This document shows positions 9,076 through 17,266 of a stretch of 64,000 nucleotides of DNA, piece by piece. Position numbers and translations under genes: made by a program. The notes under the pieces were generated by a model. That model was given only the letters and a program-made list of their open reading frames with translations, had not been told where the DNA came from and ran no database searches. Numbering within the stretch: position 1 is the first letter of the stretch; every line of letters begins with the position of its first letter. Source of the DNA: an uncultured Bacillota bacterium (GTDB lineage Bacteria > Bacillota > Clostridia > Peptostreptococcales > Anaerovoracaceae); NCBI GenBank assembly GCA_949287095.1, contig CASEFA010000015.1:22075-86074 (forward strand), in the 5' to 3' direction.

Positions 9076-10265
9076 TGGTAAAGGGAACAGGAAGACTTTC
9101 AAAAAAAGAAGCAAAGGCAGGACACTGTGATTTTCCATTGACGGTGATGGTTACCATCCTGGTAATCTTCGGCATAGTCATGATATTCAGCGCAAGCTAC
9201 TACTATTCCATAAACACCTACGGAACTCCTTTTCAGTATCTGAAGGATCAGATGTTCAACGCGTGTCTGGGATTTTTCCTGATGTGGATTGTCTCCAGGA
9301 TTGATTACCGGGTATTCCGCAGGTTTGCATTTCTGATAATGATTCTTTCGCTGGTGCTCCTCTTCCTGATATTCACTCCCCTTGGCGAGACAAGAAACGG
9401 GGCGACCAGATGGCTGAATTTCGGAATAAGCGTTATGCCGGGAGAACTGGCCAAACCGGCCATAATAGTTTTCGCATCGGCGTATTTTGCAACCAGAATG
9501 GAGAGGGCTGCGACTATCAGGGGAATGCTGCCTGTTGCAGGAGTTGCGGCCGTAATGTTTGCCCTTATATATCTTCAGCCAAACCTGTCCACGGCGCTTA
9601 CAGTGGTGATAATAGCCGCAGGTATAGCTTTTCTGGCAGGTATGCCGTGGAAGGTGGTAATCGGGGCCGGAATACTTGGAGTAGCGGGTGTGATTGGAAT
9701 GGTATTCGCAGGCGGAAGCTATCAGCTCCAGAGAATGACCAGCTTTCTTGACCCGTTCAAAGAGGCTCAGGGAGACGGATTTCAGGTAGTTCAGTCGCTC
9801 CTTGCACTTGGAACGGGAGGCTTTACAGGTATGGGACTGGGAAAGAGCGTTCGAAAGAATTTATACCTTCCCGAAGCCCAGACCGACTTTATACTCTCTA
9901 TTATCGGAGAGGAGCTGGGATTCCTGGGAGTGCTGTTTCTCATAGTGATGTTTACACTTCTTGTGTGGAGAACCGTATATATCGGAATCAACGCCCGGGA
10001 CAGATTCGGAATGCTTGTATGCGGAGGCGTGGCAATCATGACGGGGATTCAGGTGATATTCAATGTCGCCGTAGTAACATCGTCAATGCCGCCTACGGGT
10101 GTTGCGCTGCCTTTCATAAGTTACGGAGGAAACGCCTTGTGGATATTCATGGGGCTTTACGGCATAGTCCTTAATATATCAAGGTCTGCAGACCTTTCGC
10201 CTGCAGAAGAAAGGCTGTCGGCGAAAGGAAGACGAAGCAGGCCGGAGACCGGAGGTCATCTGTAA
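9075..10265 (+). CDS. ftsW: SEDS-family peptidoglycan glycosyltransferase FtsW
   Basis: Polytopic membrane protein of 396 residues that polymerises lipid II at the septum with the partner class B PBP, here most likely the one encoded at 3299-5299. Ten hydrophobic segments can be traced. SEDS signatures visible are TPLGETRNGATRWLNFG, MPGELAKPAI, QPNLSTALT, EAQTDFILSIIGEELGF and the C-terminal PPTGVALPFISYGGNALW. It starts within the murD stop and ends one base before the murG ATG. Confidence 0.95.
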   Translation: MVKGTGRLSKKEAKAGHCDFPLTVMVTILVIFGIVMIFSASYYYSINTYGTPFQYLKDQMFNACLGFFLMWIVSRIDYRVFRRFAFLIMILSLVLLFLIFTPLGETRNGATRWLNFGISVMPGELAKPAIIVFASAYFATRMERAATIRGMLPVAGVAAVMFALIYLQPNLSTALTVVIIAAGIAFLAGMPWKVVIGAGILGVAGVIGMVFAGGSYQLQRMTSFLDPFKEAQGDGFQVVQSLLALGTGGFTGMGLGKSVRKNLYLPEAQTDFILSIIGEELGFLGVLFLIVMFTLLVWRTVYIGINARDRFGMLVCGGVAIMTGIQVIFNVAVVTSSMPPTGVALPFISYGGNALWIFMGLYGIVLNISRSADLSPAEERLSAKGRRSRPETGGHL

Positions 10266-10266
10266 A

Positions 10267-11388
10267 ATGAGAGTGATACTTACAGGCGGAGGAACGGGAG
10301 GACATATATATCCCGCCCTTGCCATAGGGGACAAAATAAAAGAACGGGAGCCGGATTCGGAGATACTGTACATAGGAAACGAAATGGGCATAGAAAAGGA
10401 AATTGTTCCTGCAGCAGGTTACGAATTCAGGATGGTGCCTGCCAGATGGCTTGAGCGCAGAAAAAACAAGCTGGATTATTTCTGCCAGCTGGGTCTGACG
10501 GGAGCCGTAACGTGCGGAGGAACTGCGAAGGCTCTTTCCATAATGAGAAAGTTCAGACCAGATGCGGTCATTGGGACGGGAGGCTTCGTGTGCGTGCCTG
10601 TAGTGCTGGCCGGAAAAATGTACGGGGCCAGAACGTTTATTCACGAGCAGAACGCTTTTCCCGGCGCCGCCAACAGACTCCTGTCAAAATATGCGGACAG
10701 GATTTTTCTCGGATTCAGTGAAGGGAGAGAATACTTCAGCTGTCCTGAAAAGCTGGTTTATACGGGTAATCCGGTGAGAAAAGATTTTCTCGGGATTACG
10801 AGGGAAGAGGCCAGAAAGCTGCTGAACATTCCGGAGGACAGTTTTACTGTTTTCTCATTCGGGGGAAGCATGGGCTCCGAAACTATAAACAGCATAGCCG
10901 TGAGAATCATAAAAGAAGTAAACGGAAAAGAAGGATGGAACGTTATAACCGGCACAGGGTCCGCCCATTACGATGAGATAGTGGAAGAACTTAAATCGTC
11001 GGGTATAGAGACGGCGGACAATATAGATATAAGGCCGTATATCAGAGATATGCACGTATGCATGAACGGAGCAGATGTGGTTATCGGCAGAGCGGGTGCA
11101 CTTTCTGTTGCCGAGACTACCATATGCGGCAGAGCTGCGGTTTTTGTTCCTTATCCGGAGGCCACGGGAAACCATCAGTACTTCAACGCTAAAGCCATTG
11201 CAGAGGCGGGAGGAGCTATACTGGCCGAAGAAAAGGACCTGGATGTCGACGAGGTGGCTGAAAAAATCAAAGCACTGAAGGACAACAGAGAGGAACTTGA
11301 AGCTATGAGCAGAGCCAGTCTTTCGTGCAGTCCAAAGGGTGCAACTGATAAAATTTACGAAGAAATCAAAAAAACACTGCAGAAATAA
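10267..11388 (+). CDS. murG: UDP-GlcNAc:lipid I N-acetylglucosamine transferase MurG
   Basis: Peripheral membrane glycosyltransferase of 373 residues that converts lipid I to lipid II. The N-terminal glycine-rich loop LTGGGTGGHIYPALA, the second G-loop GGSMGSETIN and the nucleotide-sugar contact region GRAGALSVAE and YPEATGNHQYFNA are all present. GGAGGTCA lies 9 bases before the start. In many Firmicutes murG is followed by murC and murB; here ftsQ follows directly. Confidence 0.97.
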   Translation: MRVILTGGGTGGHIYPALAIGDKIKEREPDSEILYIGNEMGIEKEIVPAAGYEFRMVPARWLERRKNKLDYFCQLGLTGAVTCGGTAKALSIMRKFRPDAVIGTGGFVCVPVVLAGKMYGARTFIHEQNAFPGAANRLLSKYADRIFLGFSEGREYFSCPEKLVYTGNPVRKDFLGITREEARKLLNIPEDSFTVFSFGGSMGSETINSIAVRIIKEVNGKEGWNVITGTGSAHYDEIVEELKSSGIETADNIDIRPYIRDMHVCMNGADVVIGRAGALSVAETTICGRAAVFVPYPEATGNHQYFNAKAIAEAGGAILAEEKDLDVDEVAEKIKALKDNREELEAMSRASLSCSPKGATDKIYEEIKKTLQK

Positions 11389-11402
11389 GGGACGTCAGGT
11401 AT

Positions 11403-12179
11403 ATGGAAAGAGGTTACGAAGGAATAGAATTCAAGGAGGTAGACAGAGTAAGGAAAAAGCGGAAGAAAAAGCATTATCTTCTGAGATTCCTTGTTTTTCT
11501 TGCTGTCTGTGCCGGGATTTATCTCTTTATCACCTCATCTTACTTTGACGTTAAAAATGTCACGGTGTCGGGCTGCAGATACTATACGGAGGAAGAAGTG
11601 ACAGCGCTTTCAGGGTGGAAAAAGGGCGGAAATATCTTCTTCAGTCCGGGAATCAGTGAAATGGAGGAAAACCTGGCAAAGGACCCGTACTTCAGTGAAA
11701 TAGATATAGGACGCAGACTTCCCGATACACTTGAAATCACCGTGAAAGAGAGAAATCAGACAGCAGCTTTTGTCTATGGGGACAGATATGTGATAATCGA
11801 TGACGAAGGAATCGTCCTGAGAAAAAGCGAAGTTTCGCCGGAACTCACCCTGCTTACCGGACTGACCATCAGTAAAATGGATCTGGGGCAGAAGGTGGAG
11901 GCCGAAGAGGCTGAAAATCTGAAGACGACGCTGGAAATGCTGAACTCTATGGAAAACGGAGATATTTACTTCAAGCAGATTGACGTTTCCAGGGTGACGA
12001 TAAAGGCTCACATATACGATTACCTCACAGTCAGCGGAACACCCAGAGAAATTATGAAGGCCATAGACAGCGGGGAACTTCAGAAGGTGGTTTCGAGGCT
12101 GTTTGACGAGGGTATAACCAGAGGCACTATAAGCGCAAGCGGAGAAGGATATATGTCCTTTTCGCCGGAAATCGAATGA
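11403..12179 (+). CDS. ftsQ: Cell division protein FtsQ/DivIB
   Basis: A 258-residue bitopic division protein. A very basic cytoplasmic tail (RVRKKRKKKHYLLR) leads into one transmembrane helix (about residues 28-46). A POTRA domain follows (YFDVKNVTVSGCRYYTEEEV and PDTLEITVKERN), then the beta domain that contacts FtsL and the PBP. It is the last gene of the cluster, followed by a terminator at 12188; ftsA and ftsZ do not follow. Confidence 0.9.
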   Translation: MERGYEGIEFKEVDRVRKKRKKKHYLLRFLVFLAVCAGIYLFITSSYFDVKNVTVSGCRYYTEEEVTALSGWKKGGNIFFSPGISEMEENLAKDPYFSEIDIGRRLPDTLEITVKERNQTAAFVYGDRYVIIDDEGIVLRKSEVSPELTLLTGLTISKMDLGQKVEAEEAENLKTTLEMLNSMENGDIYFKQIDVSRVTIKAHIYDYLTVSGTPREIMKAIDSGELQKVVSRLFDEGITRGTISASGEGYMSFSPEIE

Positions 12180-12187
12180 TGAAATTT

Positions 12188-12217
12188 AAGAGGACCCGGA
12201 CAGAGGTCCTCTTTTTA
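12188..12217 (+). terminator. Rho-independent terminator of the dcw cluster
   Basis: AAGAGGACC (12188-12196) pairs with GGTCCTCTT (12205-12213) across an 8-base loop, with a run of T overlapping and following the stem. It closes the unit that begins at mraZ. Confidence 0.85.
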
Positions 12218-12259
12218 CGTGGTAAAAAATAAAATTCCTGTGAAGAATGATTATAGTTC

Positions 12260-12352
12260 GTGACTTTTCTGAAAACAAGTGGTATACTATGACTAACTAA
12301 TAGACGCTGGCGTTCAGCCCGGCAGACGGAGAGAATGCTCTCGAACGGCGTC
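12260..12352 (+). promoter_or_regulatory. hpf promoter and structured 5' leader
   Basis: GTGACT (12260-12265) and TATACT (12283-12288) with 17 bases between them form a likely promoter. The transcribed leader can fold: GACGC (12303-12307) and CGTTC (12311-12315) pair with GAACG and GCGTC (12343-12352), with a 3-base bulge, and GAGA/TCTC closes an inner loop. The stem ends about 20 bases before the AAGGAGG ribosome site. No known riboswitch class is recognised. Confidence 0.5.
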
Positions 12353-12385
12353 GGGGTCCGGCGCAGCGGGTAAGGAGGCTATCAT

Positions 12386-12922
12386 ATGAAGGTTACTATC
12401 ATTGGAAAAAACTTCAGGACTTATTCTAAGCTGGAAGAAACAATCGAGAAGAAATTTGAAAAGCTCGGAAAGTACTTTTCCGATGACATTACTGCCAATA
12501 TAATCCTGTCCCACGAGAAGGGGAAGGATAAGCTGGAGGCAACAATAAATGCCAAGGGAACCGTATTCAGAACGGAGCAGAGAGCAGAAGACATCTACGA
12601 AGCTGTAGATAAGTCGGTAGACAAGCTTGCAAGTCAGATGTCCAGATTCAAGGGAAAACTTCAGAAGCGTTATAACGATAATAAATCGGTAAGATTTGAA
12701 GCGATTCCGCAGTTTGACCGTGAGGACACCGTCCAGGCGGAAGGAGAGGTTGTAAAGACGAAGAAGTTCGACCTCAGACCGATGGATACGGAAGAGGCTA
12801 TACTCGAGATGGAAATGCTGCAGCACGACTTCTTCGTATTTCTGAACATGGAATCTGACAGCATTAACGTTGTTTACAGAAGAGACGACGGAGATTACGG
12901 ACTTCTGGAGCCAAATTATTGA
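12386..12922 (+). CDS. hpf: Ribosome hibernation-promoting factor, long form
   Basis: A 178-residue cytoplasmic protein that inactivates ribosomes and, in the long form, pairs them into 100S dimers in slow growth. The N-terminal S30AE domain (MKVTIIGKNFRTYSKLEETIEKKFEKL to SQMSRFKGKLQ) is followed by a linker and the C-terminal dimerisation domain (KKFDLRPMDTEEAILEMEMLQHDFFVFLN). AAGGAGG lies at 12372-12378. It stands alone between the dcw cluster and a convergent GNAT gene. Confidence 0.96.
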   Translation: MKVTIIGKNFRTYSKLEETIEKKFEKLGKYFSDDITANIILSHEKGKDKLEATINAKGTVFRTEQRAEDIYEAVDKSVDKLASQMSRFKGKLQKRYNDNKSVRFEAIPQFDREDTVQAEGEVVKTKKFDLRPMDTEEAILEMEMLQHDFFVFLNMESDSINVVYRRDDGDYGLLEPNY

Positions 12923-12949
12923 TTCTTAAGGAAACAGAATAATATACAT

Positions 12950-12987
12950 GAGAAAAGCCCGGGCGTGAGGACGTCCGGGCTGTTCTC
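12950..12987. terminator. Hairpin between convergent hpf and GNAT genes
   Basis: AGCCCGGGCGT (12956-12966) pairs with ACGTCCGGGCT (12971-12981) around a GAGG loop, extended by GAGAA/TTCTC on the outside. T-runs on either side are short, so termination strength is uncertain, but the place between convergent genes fits a shared terminator. Confidence 0.55.
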
Positions 12988-13020
12988 GTCTGCGGTGAAG
13001 CGCTGCATTCGGCTTCGCCG

Positions 13021-13566
13021 TCAGTTAAGTTCAAGTCTCATGGAGATAAGTTCCTGCCAGCCGCTTAGCCGGGACAGGAAACCTCTCGGATTGCGGCCGA
13101 ACTCGGTGAAACCCATACTTTTGTAGAGTTCAATTGCTCCGGTGTTTTCGCTTACGACCTCCAGCTCCACCTGGGAATATCCGGCGGATTTTGCGCAGTC
13201 TATGCAGGCGGCAACAAGGGCCCTGCCTATTCCGATGCCGCAGAAATCTTTATCGACGGCAACTCCCAGTTCGCACCGGTGGCCGACTTTGCTCCGGCCG
13301 ACAGCGTCTATGCTCGCCGTTCCGACTATACGGCCGTCTATCAGAGAACACAGATAAACCTCTTTGTCAGAGGCTTCTCTGGCAGAGAGAAAACGCCTCT
13401 CAAAGTCCACATCAAAGAAGCCTTCGTCTCCGTATGACGCCAGAAAGTCCGTCTGATCGTGAGTCAGAAGAAAAACATCCATAACGGCCTGAGCATCGCC
13501 GGATTCGGCGCTTCTGATGAGGCAGCTCCTGTTATCGTTAAGGGTTACAGTATTTGTATATTTCAT
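13021..13566 (-). CDS. GNAT family N-acetyltransferase
   Basis: An acetyl-CoA-dependent acetyltransferase of 181 residues. The start chosen at 13566 (MKYTNTV) follows a GGAGGGA ribosome site; an upstream in-frame ATG at 13599 precedes that site. The GNAT core is visible: VGTASIDAVG on strand 4, then motif A HRCELGVAVDKDFCGIGIGRAL with the pyrophosphate loop GIGIGRA, then motif B VELEVVSENTGAIELYKSMGFTEFGR. The pattern resembles RimI/ribosomal-protein or small-molecule acetyltransferases; the acceptor is unknown. Convergent with hpf. Confidence 0.88.
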   Translation of the reverse strand: MKYTNTVTLNDNRSCLIRSAESGDAQAVMDVFLLTHDQTDFLASYGDEGFFDVDFERRFLSAREASDKEVYLCSLIDGRIVGTASIDAVGRSKVGHRCELGVAVDKDFCGIGIGRALVAACIDCAKSAGYSQVELEVVSENTGAIELYKSMGFTEFGRNPRGFLSRLSGWQELISMRLELN

Positions 13567-13739
13567 TGCATCTTCCCTCCGTATATTCATCATAAGCATA
13601 TACTTAAATTTATATCATCGGTGCTGAAATTTCAAGGGTCAGTCGCTGCGGCCGGAAAAACATATGGAAAACATACTGGAAATTGGGCAGAGCCTGCACA
13701 AAACAGACTATCTTCACCTAAAACACATCTGCCTTACCA

Positions 13740-13768
13740 TTGAAAAATCAGCGTAAATTTGTTACAAT
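13740..13768 (+). promoter_or_regulatory. Promoter of the cdaA-cdaR-glmM-glmS operon
   Basis: TTGAAA (13740-13745), 17-base spacer, TACAAT (13763-13768). The -10 box lies 33 bases before the cdaA start codon. Confidence 0.7.
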
Positions 13769-13801
13769 TAAATCGACGATTTATCGGAAGGAAGTGGCGG
13801 C

Positions 13802-14644
13802 ATGAGTGACTTTTTTGACAACATAGTCTCCAGTATAGGCATATTTGATATTCTGGATATTGCAGTAGTCGCTTTTATCATATATAAGATACTGGGATTT
13901 ATTCAGGAAACCAGGGCTCAGCAGCTCGTCAAGGGATTGCTGGTGCTTTTGGTTGTCTTTTTTTTATCGGACGTCCTGCACCTCTATACTTTGAACTGGC
14001 TGCTGAAAACGTTCATGAACATAGGAATTATCGCGCTTGTCGTTATTTTTCAGCCGGAGCTCAGAAGAGGGCTTGAGTATGTGGGAAGAAACAAAATCGT
14101 CAAAGCCCCGTTCGGGCAGGTTGACAAGGCCAAGGCCAAGCAGATAACCGATGAATTCGTAAAGGCTTTGACGAGCTTTTCCGAGACCCGCACCGGCGCC
14201 CTTATCGTAATAGAGAAGGAAGTATCTCTTACGGATATCGCCGAGACGGGAACGGAAATAAACGGTGACATATCGGCTCAGCTTCTCGGAAACATTTTCT
14301 ATGAAGGCGCACCTCTTCACGACGGCGCTGTAATCATAAGAGGAGACAAGGTGTATGCCGCAGGATGCGTCCTGCCGCTCACCGAGAACAAAGAACTCAA
14401 TAAAGACCTGGGCACCAGACACAGGGCGGGTATAGGAATTACGGAAAACTCCGACGCTATAACCCTTATAGTCAGCGAAGAGACGGGAGTCATCTCATAC
14501 GCTGTATCGGGAAAGCTGACCAGGTTCCTGGATGCAAAGATGGTGGAAAAACTTCTGCTTAATTTGTACATCCCCGCAGTATCGGAGGAAACTTCGGGCA
14601 TAGGCCGGATAGTAGGCAAGCTGGGGAGGGGCAGAGATGTTTGA
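13802..14644 (+). CDS. cdaA: Diadenylate cyclase CdaA
   Basis: Makes the second messenger c-di-AMP from two ATP at the membrane. Three N-terminal membrane helices (within residues about 15-85) precede the DAC domain, whose catalytic motifs DGA (174-176) and RHR (206-208) are intact. Its length of 280 residues is normal for CdaA. It overlaps cdaR by 8 bases and leads the conserved cdaA-cdaR-glmM-glmS order, in which CdaR and GlmM modulate cyclase activity, tying c-di-AMP to cell-wall precursor supply. Confidence 0.96.
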   Translation: MSDFFDNIVSSIGIFDILDIAVVAFIIYKILGFIQETRAQQLVKGLLVLLVVFFLSDVLHLYTLNWLLKTFMNIGIIALVVIFQPELRRGLEYVGRNKIVKAPFGQVDKAKAKQITDEFVKALTSFSETRTGALIVIEKEVSLTDIAETGTEINGDISAQLLGNIFYEGAPLHDGAVIIRGDKVYAAGCVLPLTENKELNKDLGTRHRAGIGITENSDAITLIVSEETGVISYAVSGKLTRFLDAKMVEKLLLNLYIPAVSEETSGIGRIVGKLGRGRDV

Positions 14645-15830
14645 GAATAAGAAGATAAATATGGCCATATCCATAGTGGTGGCGGCTCTGATATGGGCTT
14701 ATGTAATAGGCTCTATAAATCCACCGGCGGAGGGCAGATTCAAGGGAATACCGATTACTATGACCAATACCGAGGTGCTTGAGAGTAAAGGCCTTGCGGT
14801 CAAAGACTGCAGCGCAGAATATATCGATCTGGTTCTTTCCGGTACGAGATCTGATATGAGTAAACTGAGGACAGATGAGATAAAAGCGGTTGTTGACCTT
14901 TCCAACGCACTGGAGGGAGAAAATGAATTTACCATCGATATACACGTTCCTGACAATATAGACATCGAACAGAAGTCAGTGCGTAAGCTGGTGGTAGAGG
15001 TTGAGAAGCTGAAGACAGCTTCGGTTGACGTTGAAATAGTTTACTCCGGAGAAACCAATGACGGCAGTGAAGTGCGCACGGAATCCGTAAGCCAGGAGCA
15101 GGTGACCGTTAAAGGTGCCGAGTCCCTTGTGAACGAGGTAAAGGCGGCGAGAGGAACTGTGGATACCACCAGTGTTGGAGAAAGTGCCTCTGAGATATCA
15201 TGCACGCTGGTACCGGTCAATAACTCCGGAGCTCAGGTTGACAATGTAAGAGTAAATCCGGGTTCCGTGACTGTAACATCGGTGCTGTTTTACGATAAGA
15301 CTGTACCGCTGAAGCTGCAGATAACCGACGACGAGTCTGAAAACCTTGAGAAAACATGGACTGCGCCTGAGGAAGTCACCATATGCGGAGAGAAAGGCCT
15401 CATAGAAGGAATTGACGCTGTGGAGGCTGAAGTCGTTGATATATCTGCTGTTACAGAAGATACGGAGATCGAGATAGTTCCGATGCTTCCGGAAGGCGTA
15501 TACCTTTCAGAGAAAAACGAAAGCCTGATTTTAAGCGTAAAGGTTGAAGGAGAATCGGAAGAGACGTTTACGCTGACCGGTTCCGACATAAATCTTACCG
15601 GAAGTGAAGATCAGGTGATATACCGTTTCGGAGAGGACAGCTTTAACGTGACGGTTCTGGGAACCAGAGATGAGCTCGAAGCTCTTACGAAGGATGACGT
15701 ACTTCTCGTTGCCGACGTTTCGGGAATCAGAAAAGGCGAATCGGCAGAAGTCACGTTAGCCGTGAGCATAAGAGGAACGGAGCTTTCGGCGGCGGTAAGC
15801 CCGGAGACCGTAACGGTTACGGCGGAATAA
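14637..15830 (+). CDS. cdaR: CdaA regulatory protein CdaR (YbbR domains)
   Basis: A 397-residue protein with one N-terminal membrane anchor (about residues 8-26, ending in the NPPAEG turn) and an extracytoplasmic chain of about four YbbR repeats. The repeats are recognisable by recurring VDVEIVYSGE, VPLKLQITDD and similar strands. In Bacillus and relatives it binds CdaA and tunes c-di-AMP synthesis. The start overlaps the end of cdaA, so translation is probably coupled. Confidence 0.92.
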   Translation: MFENKKINMAISIVVAALIWAYVIGSINPPAEGRFKGIPITMTNTEVLESKGLAVKDCSAEYIDLVLSGTRSDMSKLRTDEIKAVVDLSNALEGENEFTIDIHVPDNIDIEQKSVRKLVVEVEKLKTASVDVEIVYSGETNDGSEVRTESVSQEQVTVKGAESLVNEVKAARGTVDTTSVGESASEISCTLVPVNNSGAQVDNVRVNPGSVTVTSVLFYDKTVPLKLQITDDESENLEKTWTAPEEVTICGEKGLIEGIDAVEAEVVDISAVTEDTEIEIVPMLPEGVYLSEKNESLILSVKVEGESEETFTLTGSDINLTGSEDQVIYRFGEDSFNVTVLGTRDELEALTKDDVLLVADVSGIRKGESAEVTLAVSIRGTELSAAVSPETVTVTAE

Positions 15831-15904
15831 AAAGGCTTTACGTAGTCGCGGCGGTACGGCATGCGAAGGAATAAGAGAGAAAGAATAAGTTTGAGGATAC
15901 ATAG

Positions 15905-17254
15905 ATGGGAAAGCATTTTGGTACGGACGGAGTAAGAGGAGTAGCCGGTACGGAACTGACTCCGCAGCTTGCATTCAGGCTGGGGCAGGCAGGAGCTGAG
16001 GTTTTGGGAAGGGAGCATAAGAGACCCGTTTTCGTAGTGGGCCGCGATACCAGAATTTCCGGCGACATGCTGGAAGCAGCGCTGACTGCGGGAATCCTCT
16101 CTGCGGGAGGAGACGTCATAAGCGCAGGAATAATTCCAACCCCTGCGGTTGCGTATCTTGCCCGCCATTACGAGGCTTCAGCCGGAGCGGTAATCTCCGC
16201 GTCTCACAACCCTTTTGAGTATAACGGAATAAAGTTCTTCAGCGGCGACGGGTTCAAGCTTGACGATTCAGTCGAAGCGGAGATAGAGGAAATCCTTGAG
16301 AAAGGCTGCCCGGGGGAACCGGCGTCGGGAGACGAAGTAGGAGTAAGAATAGACGCATCCCGTGAAGCCGCGGACCTTTACATAGATTTTCTGGTGGAGT
16401 CCGCAGGAATAAACCTTACGGGAAAGAAGATAGTTCTGGACTGCGCCAACGGAGCGGCCTACAGGGTGGCTCCTGCGGTGTATACGGCTCTCGGGGCTGA
16501 GATTACCGTAATAGGAGAAGAGCCGGACGGAATAAATATAAACGATGATATAGGCTCCACTCACCCGGAGAGGCTCTGCGAAACGGTTAAAGCGACCGGA
16601 GCGGACATAGGCCTCGCTTTTGACGGAGATGCGGACAGACTCATAGCCGCCGACGAAAACGGAAACGTGGTGGACGGAGACAGAACCATATGCATCTGCG
16701 CGAAGATGATGAAGGAAGAGGGCCGTCTTGCGGGAAATCGCGTAACCGCAACGGTTATGAGCAATATCGGTTTTCATAAGTTCGTGAAGGAGACTCTCGG
16801 GGCTGACGTTGACGTGACCGGCGTGGGAGACAGATACGTGCTGGAGTCCATGAGAAAGACGGGCTGCGCCATAGGCGGAGAGCAGTCCGGTCACATCATA
16901 TTCCTGGACAGAACCACCACCGGAGACGGAGTACTTTCGTCTCTGGAGCTGGTGAAGGCGCTGTACTCTTCGGGAAAGAAGATGTCCGAGCTTGCGGATG
17001 AGATAGAGATATTTCCTCAGGTTCTCGTAAACGCAAAGGTTACGAACGAGGGAAAGAAGGCGTATTCGGGCGATGCCGAAATACAGGCGGCAATTGCAGA
17101 AACAGAAAAGAAACTCGAAGGAAACGGGCGCGTTCTCATAAGACCTTCGGGAACGGAGCCTCTGGTCCGGGTTATGCTGGAAGGCGAGGACGAGGCCGTA
17201 ATAAAGCCGATGGCGGAAAGCCTTGCGGCAATGATAAGCGAAAAGTACAGATAA
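15905..17254 (+). CDS. glmM: Phosphoglucosamine mutase GlmM
   Basis: Interconverts glucosamine-6-phosphate and glucosamine-1-phosphate on the way to UDP-GlcNAc. The 449-residue phosphohexomutase has the phosphoserine loop SASHNP (98-103, catalytic Ser100), the metal-binding DGDADR, the sugar-specificity GEQSGH and the phosphate-binding RPSGTEPLVRV. It starts 74 bases after cdaR and ends 12 bases before glmS. In other Firmicutes GlmM inhibits CdaA directly. Confidence 0.97.
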   Translation: MGKHFGTDGVRGVAGTELTPQLAFRLGQAGAEVLGREHKRPVFVVGRDTRISGDMLEAALTAGILSAGGDVISAGIIPTPAVAYLARHYEASAGAVISASHNPFEYNGIKFFSGDGFKLDDSVEAEIEEILEKGCPGEPASGDEVGVRIDASREAADLYIDFLVESAGINLTGKKIVLDCANGAAYRVAPAVYTALGAEITVIGEEPDGININDDIGSTHPERLCETVKATGADIGLAFDGDADRLIAADENGNVVDGDRTICICAKMMKEEGRLAGNRVTATVMSNIGFHKFVKETLGADVDVTGVGDRYVLESMRKTGCAIGGEQSGHIIFLDRTTTGDGVLSSLELVKALYSSGKKMSELADEIEIFPQVLVNAKVTNEGKKAYSGDAEIQAAIAETEKKLEGNGRVLIRPSGTEPLVRVMLEGEDEAVIKPMAESLAAMISEKYR

Positions 17255-17266
17255 AGGAGAAAACCT

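Noticed and set aside
13459..13743. Plus-strand reading frame overlapping the GNAT gene
   Set aside because: It is the shadow of the well-supported minus-strand acetyltransferase and has no ribosome site or family resemblance.
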